Shown piece after piece: positions 40,690-52,762 of a DNA stretch of 64,000 nucleotides. Below the pieces are notes generated by a model, which was not told the DNA's origin, made no database searches, and saw nothing but the letters and a program-made list of their open reading frames with translations. Each line of letters starts with the position of its first letter. Position 1 is the first letter of the stretch. Both the position numbers and the translations under genes were made by a program. The DNA comes from Paralithodes platypus (Eukaryota > Arthropoda > Malacostraca > Decapoda > Lithodidae): positions 44,136,120 to 44,200,119 of the forward strand of contig CM064509.1 of the NCBI GenBank assembly GCA_032716605.1, in the 5' to 3' direction.

Positions 40690-42986
40690 TACTTATATAT
40701 AATATTTATATATATATATACAGTATATATATGAAATAGCGAACATAAAGAAGACCTCCACACACCAACCAAGGAAGACTTCCAGACAATCACAAGGAAA
40801 GGAGAAGAAGCCCTACACCCCAAAATAACGAACATGCCCCGTATTCCCAAAGTGCCCCACAGTCATCAACGAACCGTAGAACAAGAGAAGAAGAGAAGCC
40901 AAAAGACAAGAGAAAAGGAAGAAAGAATAGCCCAGAAATATACGCAAAAGGAAACAAACACGTGTACCAACAGGACAGCAAAATGGCAACCACCAAGGAA
41001 GACAGCAAGATGGCGGACACCGAGGAAAGCGTACCAATCTGCGGGAAACAAAAAACAAAGCAAATGGATGGAGAACATAAAGAAGACACACCTACAACTA
41101 TATTCACCATGTCCTGTATTCCTCAAATTCCCCACAAGAAGCAACCAACAACGGAACAGGAGAAAAAGAGAAGCCAGAAGACAGGAGAAAAGGAGGAAAT
41201 ATCAACCAGGAAATACGCGCCCAGGGAAACAACATGTGTACCCAGTGTCCTTCAAATTACAAAGGAAAATAATAGTACACCAGTCCTAGCCACCAGCAGA
41301 CAAGCCTGAGTTGCCGCTATTAATACCGGGTGCCCTAGTACACCAGGGAAGAACATTAAAATCTCCTACTGTTCACAACAAATACAGAAAAGGAAGACAG
41401 TGTTCAGCCAAGATGAGAAAAACTACCACACCCATCAAAGGAGTAAGCACTTACGCCCTTCCTACACCAAAGGGTCAAAATCCTTGCATACCAGTTTCTA
41501 GAGGGTCCTCCCTAATCCCCCAGATTAACCCTGACCGCACTTGTGACCTTTATGCTCCCATACACCCATCCCTGTACATATCAGCCTAAGTCGTCAGTAT
41601 GCTGGAGAAAACTGATCAGGGCAAGCAATTTCAGGGCTTTGTAAGCATTGGCATACCAACTTACAAAGTCCTAAAATTACCCTCCCATTCAGTTGGTGAC
41701 CATCGGAATACCGAGTCCCACAGGTCTGAGGAGTTACTTTCCCTATTGAGGGATCGTTATTAGTAGTTGGCATACCATCACTAATATTGAGTCTTTAATA
41801 GGCTGCACCTTTAGTAATAGAAGGCTGAAGTACGAGGGCATACCCACACTTCAAACTTTTATTATTAAAATCACACTCAAATAAGATTACCAAGTGGAAG
41901 TTGGCATTCCAAAGCCACTTTTATAGTTCAGGGCCCTGCGAGATACCGTAACTGGCACTCTGCAAATAGACGTCCTTGGTGTATTAATCTGTAGCATACT
42001 ATTGGACTTCTACAACTAAAAGGTTTAAGCACCGTCCCAAGTTCTTTGAACCTCTTACAAAGATCAGTGGTAGTAGAGAAGACATGAGTGGCCATAGCCA
42101 TATTGTCAGCTCGCATTAGCCTGATATATCGTCATAACTGGGGCACTATATTTAAGATCCTAAATCAAGAGTAGCCTACCTGAACAGAACTTCATCAACG
42201 ATTAATGAAAAGATCAGGGTAGTCGAGTAACCCTAAACTTTACGCTATATATACTCACGTTCATCCGATGAGGTGCCCAAATATATATATATATATTTAC
42301 GGAGCCGCATTTAAGACCCCACGTTCATTAATCCATCTGTAACTTACTACTGCATATGACAGGCCCACCTGGACGGCCTAACAGAGACTCAGAAGACTAC
42401 AAGCTCCCCCCCCCCCCCCATTGAAAACTCATTAATTCCAAGTTTCCATTACTGTAGTTATTATATGAAAACTGAAGGAGACATTGATACCAGTAACAAG
42501 GTTTAATAAGTTAGAGCCCCTAAAATCGACTCTGCCCAAATTCTCACTAGTGCGCCAAGTGATAGTAATGCTTAGAGTCCAATATTGACTCTGCCAAATT
42601 CTCACCAGTGCGCCAAGTGACATTAAAAAGTTAGAGTCCCATATTGAATCTGTCAAAATTCTAACTGTGTATACCGAGTTAGAGTCCCTAAAATTAACTC
42701 TGTCAAATTCTCACCAGTGCGCAAGGTGACAGTAATAAGTCCAGTGTGTTGACTCAGAATATAACCTCGTACATTAAGTGTTAACTTAGTATCATATTCA
42801 TATTCAAATATTAAATCAACGCATAAATAGTATTCAATGCTTCAGTATCTACATAATTATATGAGTGTGTAATCATATAGCGAGGCCCGACAAGCTTAAC
42901 TACAATATGCCAATATTATCTTTGATATACTGTATGTGCTTAGAGCTTAATATAAATAAACTGTTCTTAAAATATTATCTCAGGGT

Positions 42987-43019
<33 letters not shown>

Positions 43020-43140
43020 TTAATTATCCTCTACTTAGCTTATATGCATGTATTGTATGAACTCTGAAATCTCCAGTCTTGAAAGAACTCACCTCGACCA
43101 ATAGCTAATCTGATATACAAATCACGCTATAATAATAATA
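40690..43140. other. Unassigned DNA with local tandem repeats
   Basis: No coding domain recognised. A Lys/Glu/Arg-rich segment occurs twice (about 40830-40960 and 41108-41225; CATGTCC/CCGTATTCC, AGAAGAGAAGCCAAAAGACA), and its overlapping frames look like purine-bias artefacts. TTGGCATACCA-type motifs recur at 41650, 41765 and 41900. A ~60-bp tandem repeat lies at 42511-42740 and a poly-C at about 42406-42419. Confidence 0.55.
42511..42740. repeat. ~60-bp tandem repeat, four units
   Basis: Units starting TTAGAG at 42511, 42572, 42631 and 42679 share ACTCTGCCAAATTCTCACC and GTGCGCCAAGTGA. The third is shortened and diverged. Confidence 0.88.
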
Positions 43141-43386
<246 letters not shown>

Positions 43387-43430
43387 ATGAAGAAATTACA
43401 ATTAACACGTCATTATATTTATATCATTAA

Positions 43431-44154
43431 AGTAGATAAGCCCTCCGCCAATCACTGCGCTCCCTTCCACTTGCTTGCACAGCCAGCTGAGTTTGACAGC
43501 TCACGGCTGCAACGTGCCACACCTTGCCCACCAGCCAATCAGCGGCCTCCATTATCGGAGCGCGAAGCTGGACTTCTTACTCCACCTCAAAAGTCACTCT
43601 CTTTCTCTTCCCGAGGAGTTCCTTCTGATTATCCACTAACTAATACCTCGGTGCCAGCCCTGTACTCCCGTAAGCCGCCAAATGAGGTTTATAATCAGCT
43701 TCCTGGGACTTATTTTGAAGAAAGGAAAGAGGAGGTGAAGGAAGCAAGAATTCCGAGTGAGCGTGCCACCACGCGTGCCCGCCAGCCAATCAGAGCGTGG
43801 GAGAGCGAGGGGCGTGACTATAAAGGCTGCCGCGCACGGGCCACTGGGGTCACTCACCCCTCGGAACTCACCGGGTTACCACACTGCAACCTACTTGCTC
43901 TCTCTCGCCCGGGCATAAAGGAGAACCAGGAACCCACCTTTCCAGTTACCCTGCCCTCACCTAAAGTCACAACACAGACCACCCCTGACCTCTCCTCACT
44001 TTCGCCCACTCGGAGGATGCACCATCAGTATCCTGCCGCCTGTCGTCACGTTGCTAGTCTGCATACATACAGTCAAGCGCTTCAAGAGGGACGACAGAAG
44101 GTGGACGGAAGCGAGGACTTCCAGAAGAGTTACTGGCCAGCTCTGAGGTGGTAA
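43431..44154 (+). CDS. LTR-encoded conserved ORF of gypsy A (5' LTR copy)
   Basis: Open from the LTR edge to TAA at 44152-44154, about 240 codons, with no Met near its start. Blocks conserved with the diverged A-1 LTR are [12 protein letters not shown]...[45 protein letters not shown] and the terminal [11 protein letters not shown]. Many differences between the two are synonymous third-position changes, which suggests selection on the protein. In the 3' LTR the same frame joins the post-integrase ORF through the polypurine tract. No domain was recognised; the protein is basic and Pro/Ser-rich. In the 5' LTR it may simply be a duplicate of the 3' coding end. Confidence 0.6.
43818..43825 (+). 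promoter_or_regulatory. TATA-like box of the A-2 LTR
   Basis: CTATAAAG, followed about 30 bp later by the initiator-like TCACTCACC. It lies inside the LTR ORF (codons for DYKG). The A-1 LTR has CTATATTAAG at the same place. Confidence 0.5.
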
Positions 44155-44786
44155 AGTACAGTTCCAGACACACACACACCTGATCCAGCATACCAGAATA
44201 TATTTGTTTAAGGACCCATATTGGGCCCGCATACGATAAAGGAAGAAAGAGAGATGTTGTTGACTAACCTGGTGGTTCCTATAAAAATTGATGTGTCCTT
44301 CTAGGACAAGACTAAAGGAAAGAGAATGTAGACTCACCTGAATCCATAAAGATGATGATGTGTTATTAATTTAATTAGTTATTTTTGCTAGCAACGGCGC
44401 CATGCCGAAAGAGTTATTATATAGGATCTGATAGGAGAGATTAAAGATTAAAAGAGTAAAAGTAAAGAGGGGAGGGAAAGAATACTTCTGTTAATAAATG
44501 AGGCAACCAATAAGTTAAAGAGGGAAACAGTTGTTTAGTTGCCTGATAGATTAGCTATAGCTTGGGAAGGACACTAGTCCATCTGACTCATTCATTAAGC
44601 TGTGAAAAAGGAAACTGTGAAGAAGGACACTAGTCCAATGTTAATTACGTGATTATTAAGTTTAAAAGAGCTATTCCGTGTATGCGTTTGAGGCACGGTT
44701 CATCTTTTGTTAGAACGATTATTGATTAAGGTAGAAGATAACATAGCGTGTTTGTAATAGGGTGACTTGAGGGTAAATTCGGAAGG

Positions 44787-44960
44787 TGTCATTGAGATAA
44801 AGATTGTAAACCTATATTGTGAAGTAACTGGGTGACGGAACCCAATAGTGTCATTGAAATAAAGATTGTAAACCTAGATTGCGAAGTAACTGGGTGACGG
44901 AACCCAATAGTGTCATTGAGGAAAAGATTGTAAACTTATATTGTTGAAGTAACTGGGTGA
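44787..44960 (+). repeat. 62-bp tandem repeat, three units, in the A-2 LTR
   Basis: Units GTGTCATTGAGATAAAG...GGTGACGGAACCCAATA. Also in the 3' LTR at about 61988-62168. Confidence 0.9.
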
Positions 44961-45634
44961 CGGAACCCATATTATAATATGTGAGAGAGAACTTGTAATC
45001 TCAGTCGGTAATTTGTACGATTTTATGTCATTGTTGAGGTACTTGTGTAGTAACGACGGTTGTGTCAATGGAGTAAATAGATTCTATGTATTGAGGAAAT
45101 AGATTTTATGTGTTATAGCCTTGGTATTGAGAAAGGATACAGAAGGCTCAGGAATCGTGGAGAAATCTCAAGAGTAGAGGAAAGAATATAACTTTTGTTT
45201 TAGTTAGGCAAAGAGCAAATGTTTCATTAGGCGCTGGTCTCAATAAAAGACACAGCAGGGTTTCGATTTAATTATTTAGGATTAATCACTAATAACGGGT
45301 CGTAGGATCGAAGCCGACTTGAGTCAATACCTAAATAGCGGGGATTCAGTTAGGGAGTAACGGGAACTTTAGGGGTCCAATTGCAACCTAGCATGAATCG
45401 ACATAATATTCAATCTGCGTCTTGAACTCATCTCGGCCCGAGCCAAGAACCTATTATTAGAGTAGTTAGGAAGTCTGTTAAATAAAATATACGAACTTCT
45501 AGATGACTGTCGAATTATCCCCCTTAATAGTAGTAGCCTAGCAGAATTAACAATAAATACTACATTTTGGTGGCAAGCGGTGGGATTCGACAAATAATTT
45601 AGGTTGAGTGTAAGTATCTAACAGAACAGATAGA

Positions 45635-46219
45635 ATGACGGGCGTGTTACCATTCAGATTATGGGAAGAGGGGAAGGAAGAAATCGAGCTTTGGATTGAA
45701 CAGTTAGAATGTCAGTTCACACTACTTGACGTAGGGGAAAATGGAAAGAAATTCGCCTATGGAAAGGCACACTTAGGAAAGGCCCTGAATGATGTAAGAG
45801 TACGTCCGGAAGGACTAGTATCGTGGACCGAAGTCAGGAGCGCCTTAATCGAAGAATTTGGCAGAGAGACTTCCACCAGAAAAGCCAGAGACAATCTGAA
45901 GAGTTTGAAACTTGATGGCCAAAATGTGAGAGCCCTGAGGAGAGAAATCGCTAAGAATGTTAAACTAGAATATCCCCACATGGACCAAGAGAGCCAGGAA
46001 GCTGAGATCAGGGAGATCATGATCCAAGCCTGCCCGGTAGAAGTTAGGAAACACTGCATCATTCATGAGGTTAACACTACTAAGGAACTGATGGAGGTCA
46101 TTAAAAAAATTATGGAGGCTCGAGAAGTAAAAGAGGAAAAACAAAAATGGGAAGAGGAGAACCCAAAGAAAGGGTATGATGCGATGCTTCACTTGAAGAC
46201 AGACCGGACACCTAGCTAG
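45635..46219 (+). pseudogene. Gypsy A-2 gag, frameshifted
   Basis: Same protein as A-1 gag (MTGVLPFRLWEEGKEEIELW). The frame is open through the capsid-like region and Lys/Glu linker. Near 46175 about 11 bp present in A-1 are missing, so the last residues (YDAMLHLKTDRTPS) are out of frame. In the other frame the zinc knuckle is visible (RCFT, then RQTGHLARNC), but its second Cys codon is TGA. Sequence to 46505 continues toward the protease. Confidence 0.88.
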
Positions 46220-46505
46220 GAACTGTACCAACCGTCCACAAGCCCCACCTCTTAGATTTGATCCCAGACCCGCACTCCCAAACGATCGACCTCTACCCAG
46301 GGGAACCGATGCGAACCGGAGAGGAATGCTCCCGGTAGAATACCGGGAGACAGAAAACCAGACAAAAGTTATGATGCCGGAAGAGAGAGAACATTTTCTG
46401 TGAAACCTCACGTAGAAGGGCGGTATAGTGAGGTCAATATCTTAGAGAGACAAACACCTTGTGAAACTATAGTCATAAATGGGAAAGCCGCGAACATGTT
46501 GATTG

Positions 46506-48020
46506 TCTGACATACGGAGCCCTGTATGTTAATTTAAGAGTTAGAATTAGAGTTGAAGGAGCCAAACTACCCAAACGGTGAAGCAGACTAGCGAGCGAAC
46601 GAGCGAGTGGTTAAACCAGCTCGCCCGCATACCTGCAAACAAGCCTTCACACCTGCGTGCGTCATAGGGGACCCTGCAAACTACCTCGATGACCGATGCT
46701 ATGACGTATGATCGACGCCAGGAGCTGTGAGTGGACCAGGCACCTGTTATGCGACTCGAGGAGCTATGATTGGAGCAGGCACCAACCCCCGCCTCCTGAT
46801 TCGTTCCTACACCATCATTGTTTGGTATATAAGACCCGAGTTGTGGGCATTCAAATCAGTCTCATTTGGAGTTGGGGAAGGTGAACTTGCAGCTGGAGGA
46901 AGACGGGGTGAAGTATTATAATGGGATTGTGACTGTCAGTCAGATTATATATGTGTGTGTTCCGTGTAAACACTTACGTTATGTTGGTTAGTGAGATATG
47001 TGATTGGGAATTAACGTGAACGCTACTATTATGTGTTTAACTATTTGATTGCGAATTAACGTTAACGCTACTATTTATGTACTTAACTATTTGATTGGGA
47101 ATTAACGTTAACGCTATTATTATGTACTTAACTATTTTAGTTGACTAACTTGTGGACTAAAGCAACTCTTTAAGTAATTGGGTTATGATGAAAGTAATAC
47201 TATTGTTTTATATTAATACTTACGAGTTCTTTCATTTTCTTTTAATTAAGCTTACATTGCTTAATGGTGCTTAGTACGGTGATGCTATTGTCTCTTATTA
47301 GTAATATCGCCTTAGACTAACATGGCTGTGATAATATTACTTATAGTGATTTCCTAAGCTGAAGAAAATTCTTTTAGCTTCAAAATATTATTTTTGCTTT
47401 TCATATTATTTGAGTGAGACCTGAATCGAATCTATGAAACGATCCTGTAACTTTATTTACTCATAATCAAACTTCAATGTTACGTGGTTAAGAAATACAT
47501 TTGACTAATTATTAAATATATATCTAACTTTTTATGTGACTTTGATATTAATCCTGATGATAATAATATAATACTATTAACGTAAGACAAGAACCAAGAA
47601 TAATTACATTAAATATAAATACAAGGACATATAAGAAAACTATCTATTCATTTCAAAAAGGGTAAGAGACAGAAATATTCTTACTTTAATATTTATCTTC
47701 CAAGACTTTTATAGAATTAATAGTCCTTCTTTAGATATAACTTCTTCGGTTCATAACCATAGCCTACTAAGCTTCGGTTAAATAATATTCTTTATAAATA
47801 CTACATGACTTTAATTAGTTTCAGTATTTTTCATAATTAAAGAGTATCAGTCCATAAAGGATACTAAGTCCTAAGATCCAAAAGGAAAGGAAGCAACAAC
47901 AGGAAATTATTTTATTAGATATTACTTTTGTTTTGCCTTCAGCTGACTGATACCTTAATATATATCTCTGTGCTATCTAGATTCATCAAGTTAACCACTT
48001 GAGGATCAAGATACATAACA
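46506..48020 (+). repeat. Element B 5' LTR
   Basis: It begins TCTGACATACGG and ends ATACATAACA. A TATA box TATATAAG is at 46827-46834 with initiator-like TCAGTC at 46857. It contains short direct repeats of GATTG(G/C)GAATTAACGT (47007-47120). Confidence 0.93.
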
Positions 48021-48026
48021 GAAGAG

Positions 48027-48044
48027 TGGCGACCTTGCCAGGAT
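48027..48044 (+). promoter_or_regulatory. Element B primer-binding site
   Basis: TGGCGACCTTGCCAGG lies six bases after the LTR. TGGCGACC is a common gypsy start, typically matching a tRNA-Arg 3' end. Confidence 0.65.
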
Positions 48045-48107
48045 TCGTTTCATACAGTTTCACTCAGTTTCATTAACGTTTCACTACTTAAAAATCAAAT
48101 ATTAATC

Positions 48108-48978
48108 ATGCCTCAACTAATTAATGAAGAAGATGCTCGAGTTTTCATAGAATCAGAACCCACAGCCCCTGATATTGACCATCTGTCAAAATCTGAACTG
48201 AAAGTGCTTGCCTCACATCTCCAATTAACTGTCTCAAACATGTCTAAAGTAGAGGTGGCTCAGACCCTAAAAACCCACCTGTTCCCTGTAGAAGGCGGGG
48301 AGGGAGACGGAGCAGTTGGTGGGATCCCTAGTAAACCTAGCCAACTTGATGAACAATTGCCACCTGGTTTTACCGTTGATCAATTATTCGAACTAGAACA
48401 AGCCAGACTAAAGATAGAACTAGCCAGAATAAATACCGAAGAAGCCAGCATAAAAGCCAGAGCAACGACCGAACAATATGAATATCAATATCGTACGGCT
48501 CAACTAAATGTCAATAAAAATGCTCCCTTAATTGCTCCCCCTCTGGGATTAACTATGACTAGTGTCATTCCACCTTTCACTGAGGATAATGTGCAGGATT
48601 TCTTTGTTTTGTTTGAGGAAGTTGCTGGAGGTATGAAGTGGACAAGAGATCAATGGCCTTTTATGTTACAAACTGTTTTGACAGGGCAGGCTCGAGCCAC
48701 GTATTTGTCAGAAGTAGCAGAGGTTAGGCAGGATTATGACAATCTCAAAGAAGCTATCTTAAAAACCTATCAATTGCAGCCTGAGGCTTACAGGCAATCT
48801 TTCCGTAAAAACCACAAGAAAGTAGAAGAAACCCATAAGGTATTTGCCAGGACCATGACTAAAACTTTCAATCATTGGGTCAAGAGTAAGAAAGTCACAA
48901 GCTACAACGATCTGAAGGAGTTGGTCCTGTTAGAAAATTTCCTCTGGAAAATTGATTCTTCTGTATCCTATCATTTAA
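48108..48978 (+). pseudogene. Element B gag, N-terminal part
   Basis: It starts MPQLINEEDARVFIE. The region KSELKVLASHLQLTVSNMSK resembles the SAP-like/N-terminal helix of SCAN-type gypsy gags. A coiled-coil stretch (residues ~105-135, LEQARLKIELARINTEEA) and a capsid-like helical domain (FVLFEEVAGGMKWTRDQW, LTGQARATYLSEV, YQLQPEAYRQSFRK) follow. The MITE interrupts at LVLLENFLWKIDSSVSYHL; the coding resumes in the matching frame at 49463. Confidence 0.85.
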
Positions 48979-49458
48979 CCCTTAATTAGCGGCTCACCAC
49001 ATAAGTCGTATTTAATAAAGCTGGACTATGTGGCGGCGCTCGACATAGGTCGAGTGGCAATTTCAGCACGTAATGTTGCTGAGAGAGAGAGACAAGTGGT
49101 GGCAGGAGAGTAGCGAACGTATGACTGCTCCAGACCACCGCGGCGAACATACTGACACGAATCCCAGCTCCCTCCTCCCTCTCTCACTCGCTATATAAGG
49201 AATTGTATCGGGAAAGTGGCTAATTACATGCTTTTTGCACTCGCGTTGCACGGTTATTGCAAGAAAACTAGCAATCATAAAAGGATCGTTATGGTGTCAT
49301 TCGAAAGCTCTGTTTATGCCCTTTCAGGGATAGGTACTTGTTTTACGTTCTGGGTCTTATTTAGGCATGAAAATGATCACGTAAACAGCCCTATTTTGGC
49401 TTAAAACACCCCGCTGGGCGGTACATATAAATAAACCGCATAGGCCGCTCGTAAGGTG
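48979..49458 (+). mobile_element. 480-bp TTAA MITE, family 1, copy 3
   Basis: TTAA at 48975-48978 and 49459-49462. It has the same length as the other copies but is the most diverged in the middle (49190-49230). Confidence 0.95.
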
Positions 49459-49462
49459 TTAA

Positions 49463-49887
49463 AGGGGAAAAAGGTAGATTGTCTCGCCGACGCTGCTGAC
49501 ATGGCTGACACATACGTGCTCAACAACAAATTTCGTGGAAAGAAGCCCTACGATAATTCTAGTTCTAATTTTAAGTATCCCAATCACAAATCTAACAGAC
49601 CCAGTCACAAGCCTATAACGTCTTCCCCAGCTAGCCAAAATAGAATTGTTCCCCCAACTAAAAATGCGACTCAGGGCAATGGTAACAGAGGTGGGCCCCA
49701 AACTAATAGTAATGCTCAAAGAGGGAACGTTCCCGTATCCCCTAAAGTATGTACTTTTTGTGGCAAGAGAGGCCACCTAGCTTATCAGTGCTGGGCCAAG
49801 GAGAGAACCGAGAGATCGGGGCAGACAGTTGCCGCCGTATCTCAAACTCCATATGTGCCTGTAATGCAGGACTCCCGACAGAAGTAG
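49463..49887 (+). pseudogene. Element B gag, C-terminal part with zinc knuckle
   Basis: It continues KGKKVDCLADAADMADTYVL, an Asn/Ser-rich linker, then a CCHC knuckle CTFCGKRGHLAYQCW (about 49752-49796). The frame stops at TAG 49885-49887 and the next ORF begins 24 bp later in the same frame. The stop lies in the first copy of a repeated segment encoding MQDSRQK-YLA; the second copy has Glu there. It could be a mutation or a readthrough-type boundary. Confidence 0.82.
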
Positions 49888-49911
49888 TACCTAGCACCAA
49901 AAGTTCCTTTA

Positions 49912-51159
49912 ATGCAGGACTCTCGACAGAAGGAGTACCTAGCAGCTAACGTAAATCATCTAGACAGGGGTGTAGTAGCATGTGTGGTGCAACCCACTAG
50001 GGTTAAGCCAATAATAATTTCACCATCAGTGCAGGACAGTTACCGTCCCTTTATTTCATCTGGCAACGTGAGATTAAATGGTTGTATGCATGAGGTAAAA
50101 ATTCTGAGAGACACAGGTTCTACTAGCACCCTCATGGTGAATCCTTACACTGAGTGCCCACCTGGCGAACCAGTTGTAATGAGAGGTGCTGGAGGCCAGT
50201 TTTATGCATACTTGGTAAAAGGCGAAATTGAATGTGAGTTACTACAGGGTGAGGCCACCATAGCTTCGTGTAGGTCCCAAGATATCCCTGTGCCTGGGGT
50301 AACACTCCTTTTGGGGAATGATGTAGCAGGTGAGAAGGTCCGACCAGACCCCATTTTGTCACTTTCCCCTGTTAACGAGCCACTAACCGGTGAGCTCGAA
50401 AAGGAGATGCCAACAGTTTTCCCTGTGTGTGCTGTCACACGTTCAATGTCTCAAGTAGCAGTTCCCTCAGACAGAAATGTACCGAATGTAAGAGTTGATG
50501 AAAGGGATGATGAGAGTGTGAATGACGCTCCAACTGTGCCTGATGATGTGACTGAGGTGGATTTATCTGACACATTTATGGCTCATCTTGACCCTAACGA
50601 TGACCATGAAACCCCTCCAAATTGTCCTAGTGGCCTGGTAGAGCTACAGAGAGATGATAGTGAATGCAAGGAGTTAGCTGCCAGGTCCGTGAGTGAAGAG
50701 GAATGTGAGAAGGAGGGTGGTGAATGTTTCTACCTCAAAGGAGGAGTATTGTGGCGAAGATGGAGACCGCCACACAGACCAATCGATGACGGGGCTTGGG
50801 ACATCCATCAAGTAGTAGTCTCCAAACCTTGTCGTAGAGATATCATGGAAATGGCACATTGTATACCATTGGCAGGACACCTAGGTGTGAGAAAAACTCT
50901 AGACAGAATCAGAGCCCACTTTTACTGGCCAGGAATGCGTGCAGATGTAGTGGAGTGTTGTAGAGTGTGTCACACTTGCCAGATGACAGGAAAACCCAAT
51001 CAGAAGGTGCCTGTACATCCTCTGGTGCCCTTGCCCGTTTTCGAGAATCCTTTTACTCGGGTGGTAGTGGACATTGTAGGCCCATTGCCTAAGACTTCCC
51101 AAGGTAACATTTATTTATTAACTATCATGGACATGGCAACTCGCTACCCAGAGGCTTAA
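49912..51159 (+). CDS. Element B protease to integrase zinc domain and core start
   Basis: Retroviral-type aspartic protease at residues ~55-150 (VKILRDTGSTSTLM with DTG, then GNDVAG), a ~170-aa acidic linker, then the integrase HHCC domain (MEMAHCIPLAGHLGVRKT, FYWPGM, CRVCHTCQMTGKPNQ) and the first catalytic Asp in VVVDIVGPLPKTSQG. RT and RNase H, which normally sit between protease and integrase in gypsy elements, are absent here. The protein reads continuously, so this is native order, not a deletion. It stops at 51157-51159 through a frameshift after TRYPEA. Confidence 0.92.
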   Translation: MQDSRQKEYLAANVNHLDRGVVACVVQPTRVKPIIISPSVQDSYRPFISSGNVRLNGCMHEVKILRDTGSTSTLMVNPYTECPPGEPVVMRGAGGQFYAYLVKGEIECELLQGEATIASCRSQDIPVPGVTLLLGNDVAGEKVRPDPILSLSPVNEPLTGELEKEMPTVFPVCAVTRSMSQVAVPSDRNVPNVRVDERDDESVNDAPTVPDDVTEVDLSDTFMAHLDPNDDHETPPNCPSGLVELQRDDSECKELAARSVSEEECEKEGGECFYLKGGVLWRRWRPPHRPIDDGAWDIHQVVVSKPCRRDIMEMAHCIPLAGHLGVRKTLDRIRAHFYWPGMRADVVECCRVCHTCQMTGKPNQKVPVHPLVPLPVFENPFTRVVVDIVGPLPKTSQGNIYLLTIMDMATRYPEA

Positions 51160-51623
51160 GGACTACCTCTGCTCCAACTGTCATCAAGGAACTGCTCAAA
51201 TTCTTCATCAGAATGGGTTTCCCCCATGAGGTGCAAAGTGATCAAGGAACTAATTTTACCTCTAACATTTTCCAGCAGTCCCTGAAGGAGTTGGGTATCG
51301 AGCATGTTAAGTCTAGCACCTACCACCCAGAGAGTCAAGGGGTTCTCGAACGATATCATCAGACATTAAAGGGAATGTTACGTAAGTATTGTACAGAGAC
51401 CGGAGTTGAGTGGGATAAGGGGGTACCTTTTCTTGTATTTGCTACTCGTGAGGTTCCAACTGAAACCCTGGGTTTTTCCCCTAATGAGCTAGTTTTCGGT
51501 CACCAGGTAAGAGGTCCTTTGCAACTATTGCAGGATAGCCTAGTTGGCCAGGAGGGGAACCAAAACCTCCTCAAGTATGTTTCAGATTTCAAAACCCATG
51601 TGAGTTTGCCGCTCAAAACTTGA
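51160..51623 (+). pseudogene. Element B integrase core
   Basis: Open from about 51213: MGFPHEVQSDQGTNFTSNIF holds the second Asp, and YHPESQGVLERYHQTLK holds the catalytic Glu. GFSPNELVFGHQVRGPL follows. The DDE triad is complete across the frameshift. A second frameshift near 51620 leads into the C-terminal domain. Confidence 0.92.
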
Positions 51624-52462
51624 CAGTGGCTAAAAGCTCCATGAAGAAATGGTATGACAGAAAAGCCCGTGAGAGGGAGTTTAAGCCCGGTGATGAGGTT
51701 TTGGTCGTGCTTCCCCTTTTTGGCCAACCATTATCTGCCAAGTTCAGGGGCCCATATAAGATCATTCGGAGGGTGAGCATTACCGATTATCTAGTAACTA
51801 CCCCAGACAGGAGAAAGCCCACGCAAGTACTCCATATAAATATGTTGAAACCCTACCATAGGTCCCCTGATTCCTCTCCTCCAGATTCTCCCACTGTGGC
51901 AGTGAATGTCAGGACCTGTGAACAGCCTGGTGCGGACGAAGTCTTCAGTTCTCTTACTGACCCGCAACAGACTGTTCCAGAGCCTGAAGGTATCCATGCA
52001 GACTTTGACTTGTCATGTAGCCTATCCAACTTTCAGTATAATTCAGTGGCTTTGAGGGAATTACCATCTAAACTATGTCATCTTCCCTCTGATCAAGTGA
52101 ACCAACTAATCTCTGTTTTATCTCAGTCTCCCAGTGTGTTCCGTGATACTCCAGGGCTCACTTCTTTGGCCGTGCACGACATCGACGTAGGGGATGCAAC
52201 TCCCATTAAACTATCCCCCTACCGTGTCTCGCCACAACGCAGGAGTATACTGCAGGTCGAGCTTGACTTAATTTTTTCAAACCAGCTGATCACAAGGGCC
52301 TTAAGCCAGTGGAGTAGTCCGGTCATACTTGTGCCAAAGCCAGACGGGAGCCATAGGTTTTGTAGGGTCTATAGGCAAGTCAATGCTGTCACAAAGAACG
52401 ATACCTACCCACTGCCACGGATCAAAGATTGCATTTACCAGGTTGGCCTCATACAGCAGTAA
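51620..52462 (+). pseudogene. Element B integrase C-terminus fused to RT N-terminal part
   Basis: It begins MTVAKSSMKKWYDRKARERE. The integrase C-terminal module follows (FKPGDEVLVVLPLFGQPLSA, FRGPYKII, TPDRRKPTQVLHINMLKPY). A linker leads directly to the RT: VHDIDVGDATPIKLSPYRVS, ALSQWSSPVILVPKPDGSHR and NDTYPLPRIKDCIYQVG. Integrase upstream of RT in one frame is the diagnostic Gmr1-like layout. The frame stops just before the first catalytic RT block. Confidence 0.92.
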
Positions 52463-52762
52463 GTTTAACTTAATAAGAGGATTTTGGCAATTAGCTCTCC
52501 CTTGTAGCGAGGTAAATTTCATGCTTTTGTAGTGCGCTTTCAAGCCTTCAGCTGTGAGATAATGCCTTGCAGTTCGAATAAACGCTCCAGCTACGTTCCG
52601 GCTATGTTCTGATGTGGTACCTGGAGACGTTGCCTACTTTGGGTGATATCCTTATTATATCCTCATTATAATCTTGCTGTTCCCAATCTGGTGGTGAATC
52701 TATTTATGTATTATGTTTAATATTATGTACTATACTCCTTAAACTCTTTTCTAGGGGGGAGG
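52463..52762 (+). pseudogene. Element B decayed RT and polypurine tract
   Basis: Translated in mixed frames this gives SSKFNLIRGFWQLALP, then INAPATF and a short, unrecognisable stretch near 52640, where the catalytic YxDD box would be expected. RNase H and the RT thumb are absent. The polypurine tract GGGGGGAGG (52754-52762) abuts the 3' LTR. Confidence 0.75.

Larger units (their letters stand above)
43428..45564 (+). repeat. Gypsy A-2 5' LTR
   Basis: It begins TAAAGTAGATAAGCC (3' LTR: TGATAAAGTAG...) and ends AATAAATACTACA. It carries a TATA-like box, a poly(A) signal AATAAA at 45242, and three 62-bp repeats at 44787-44960. It is nearly identical to 60622-62763, so the insertion is fairly young. 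Confidence 0.94.

Noticed and set aside
40834..41309. Lys/Glu-rich ORFs of 115-151 aa
   Set aside because: They overlap in several frames, reflect purine-rich repeated sequence and match no domain.
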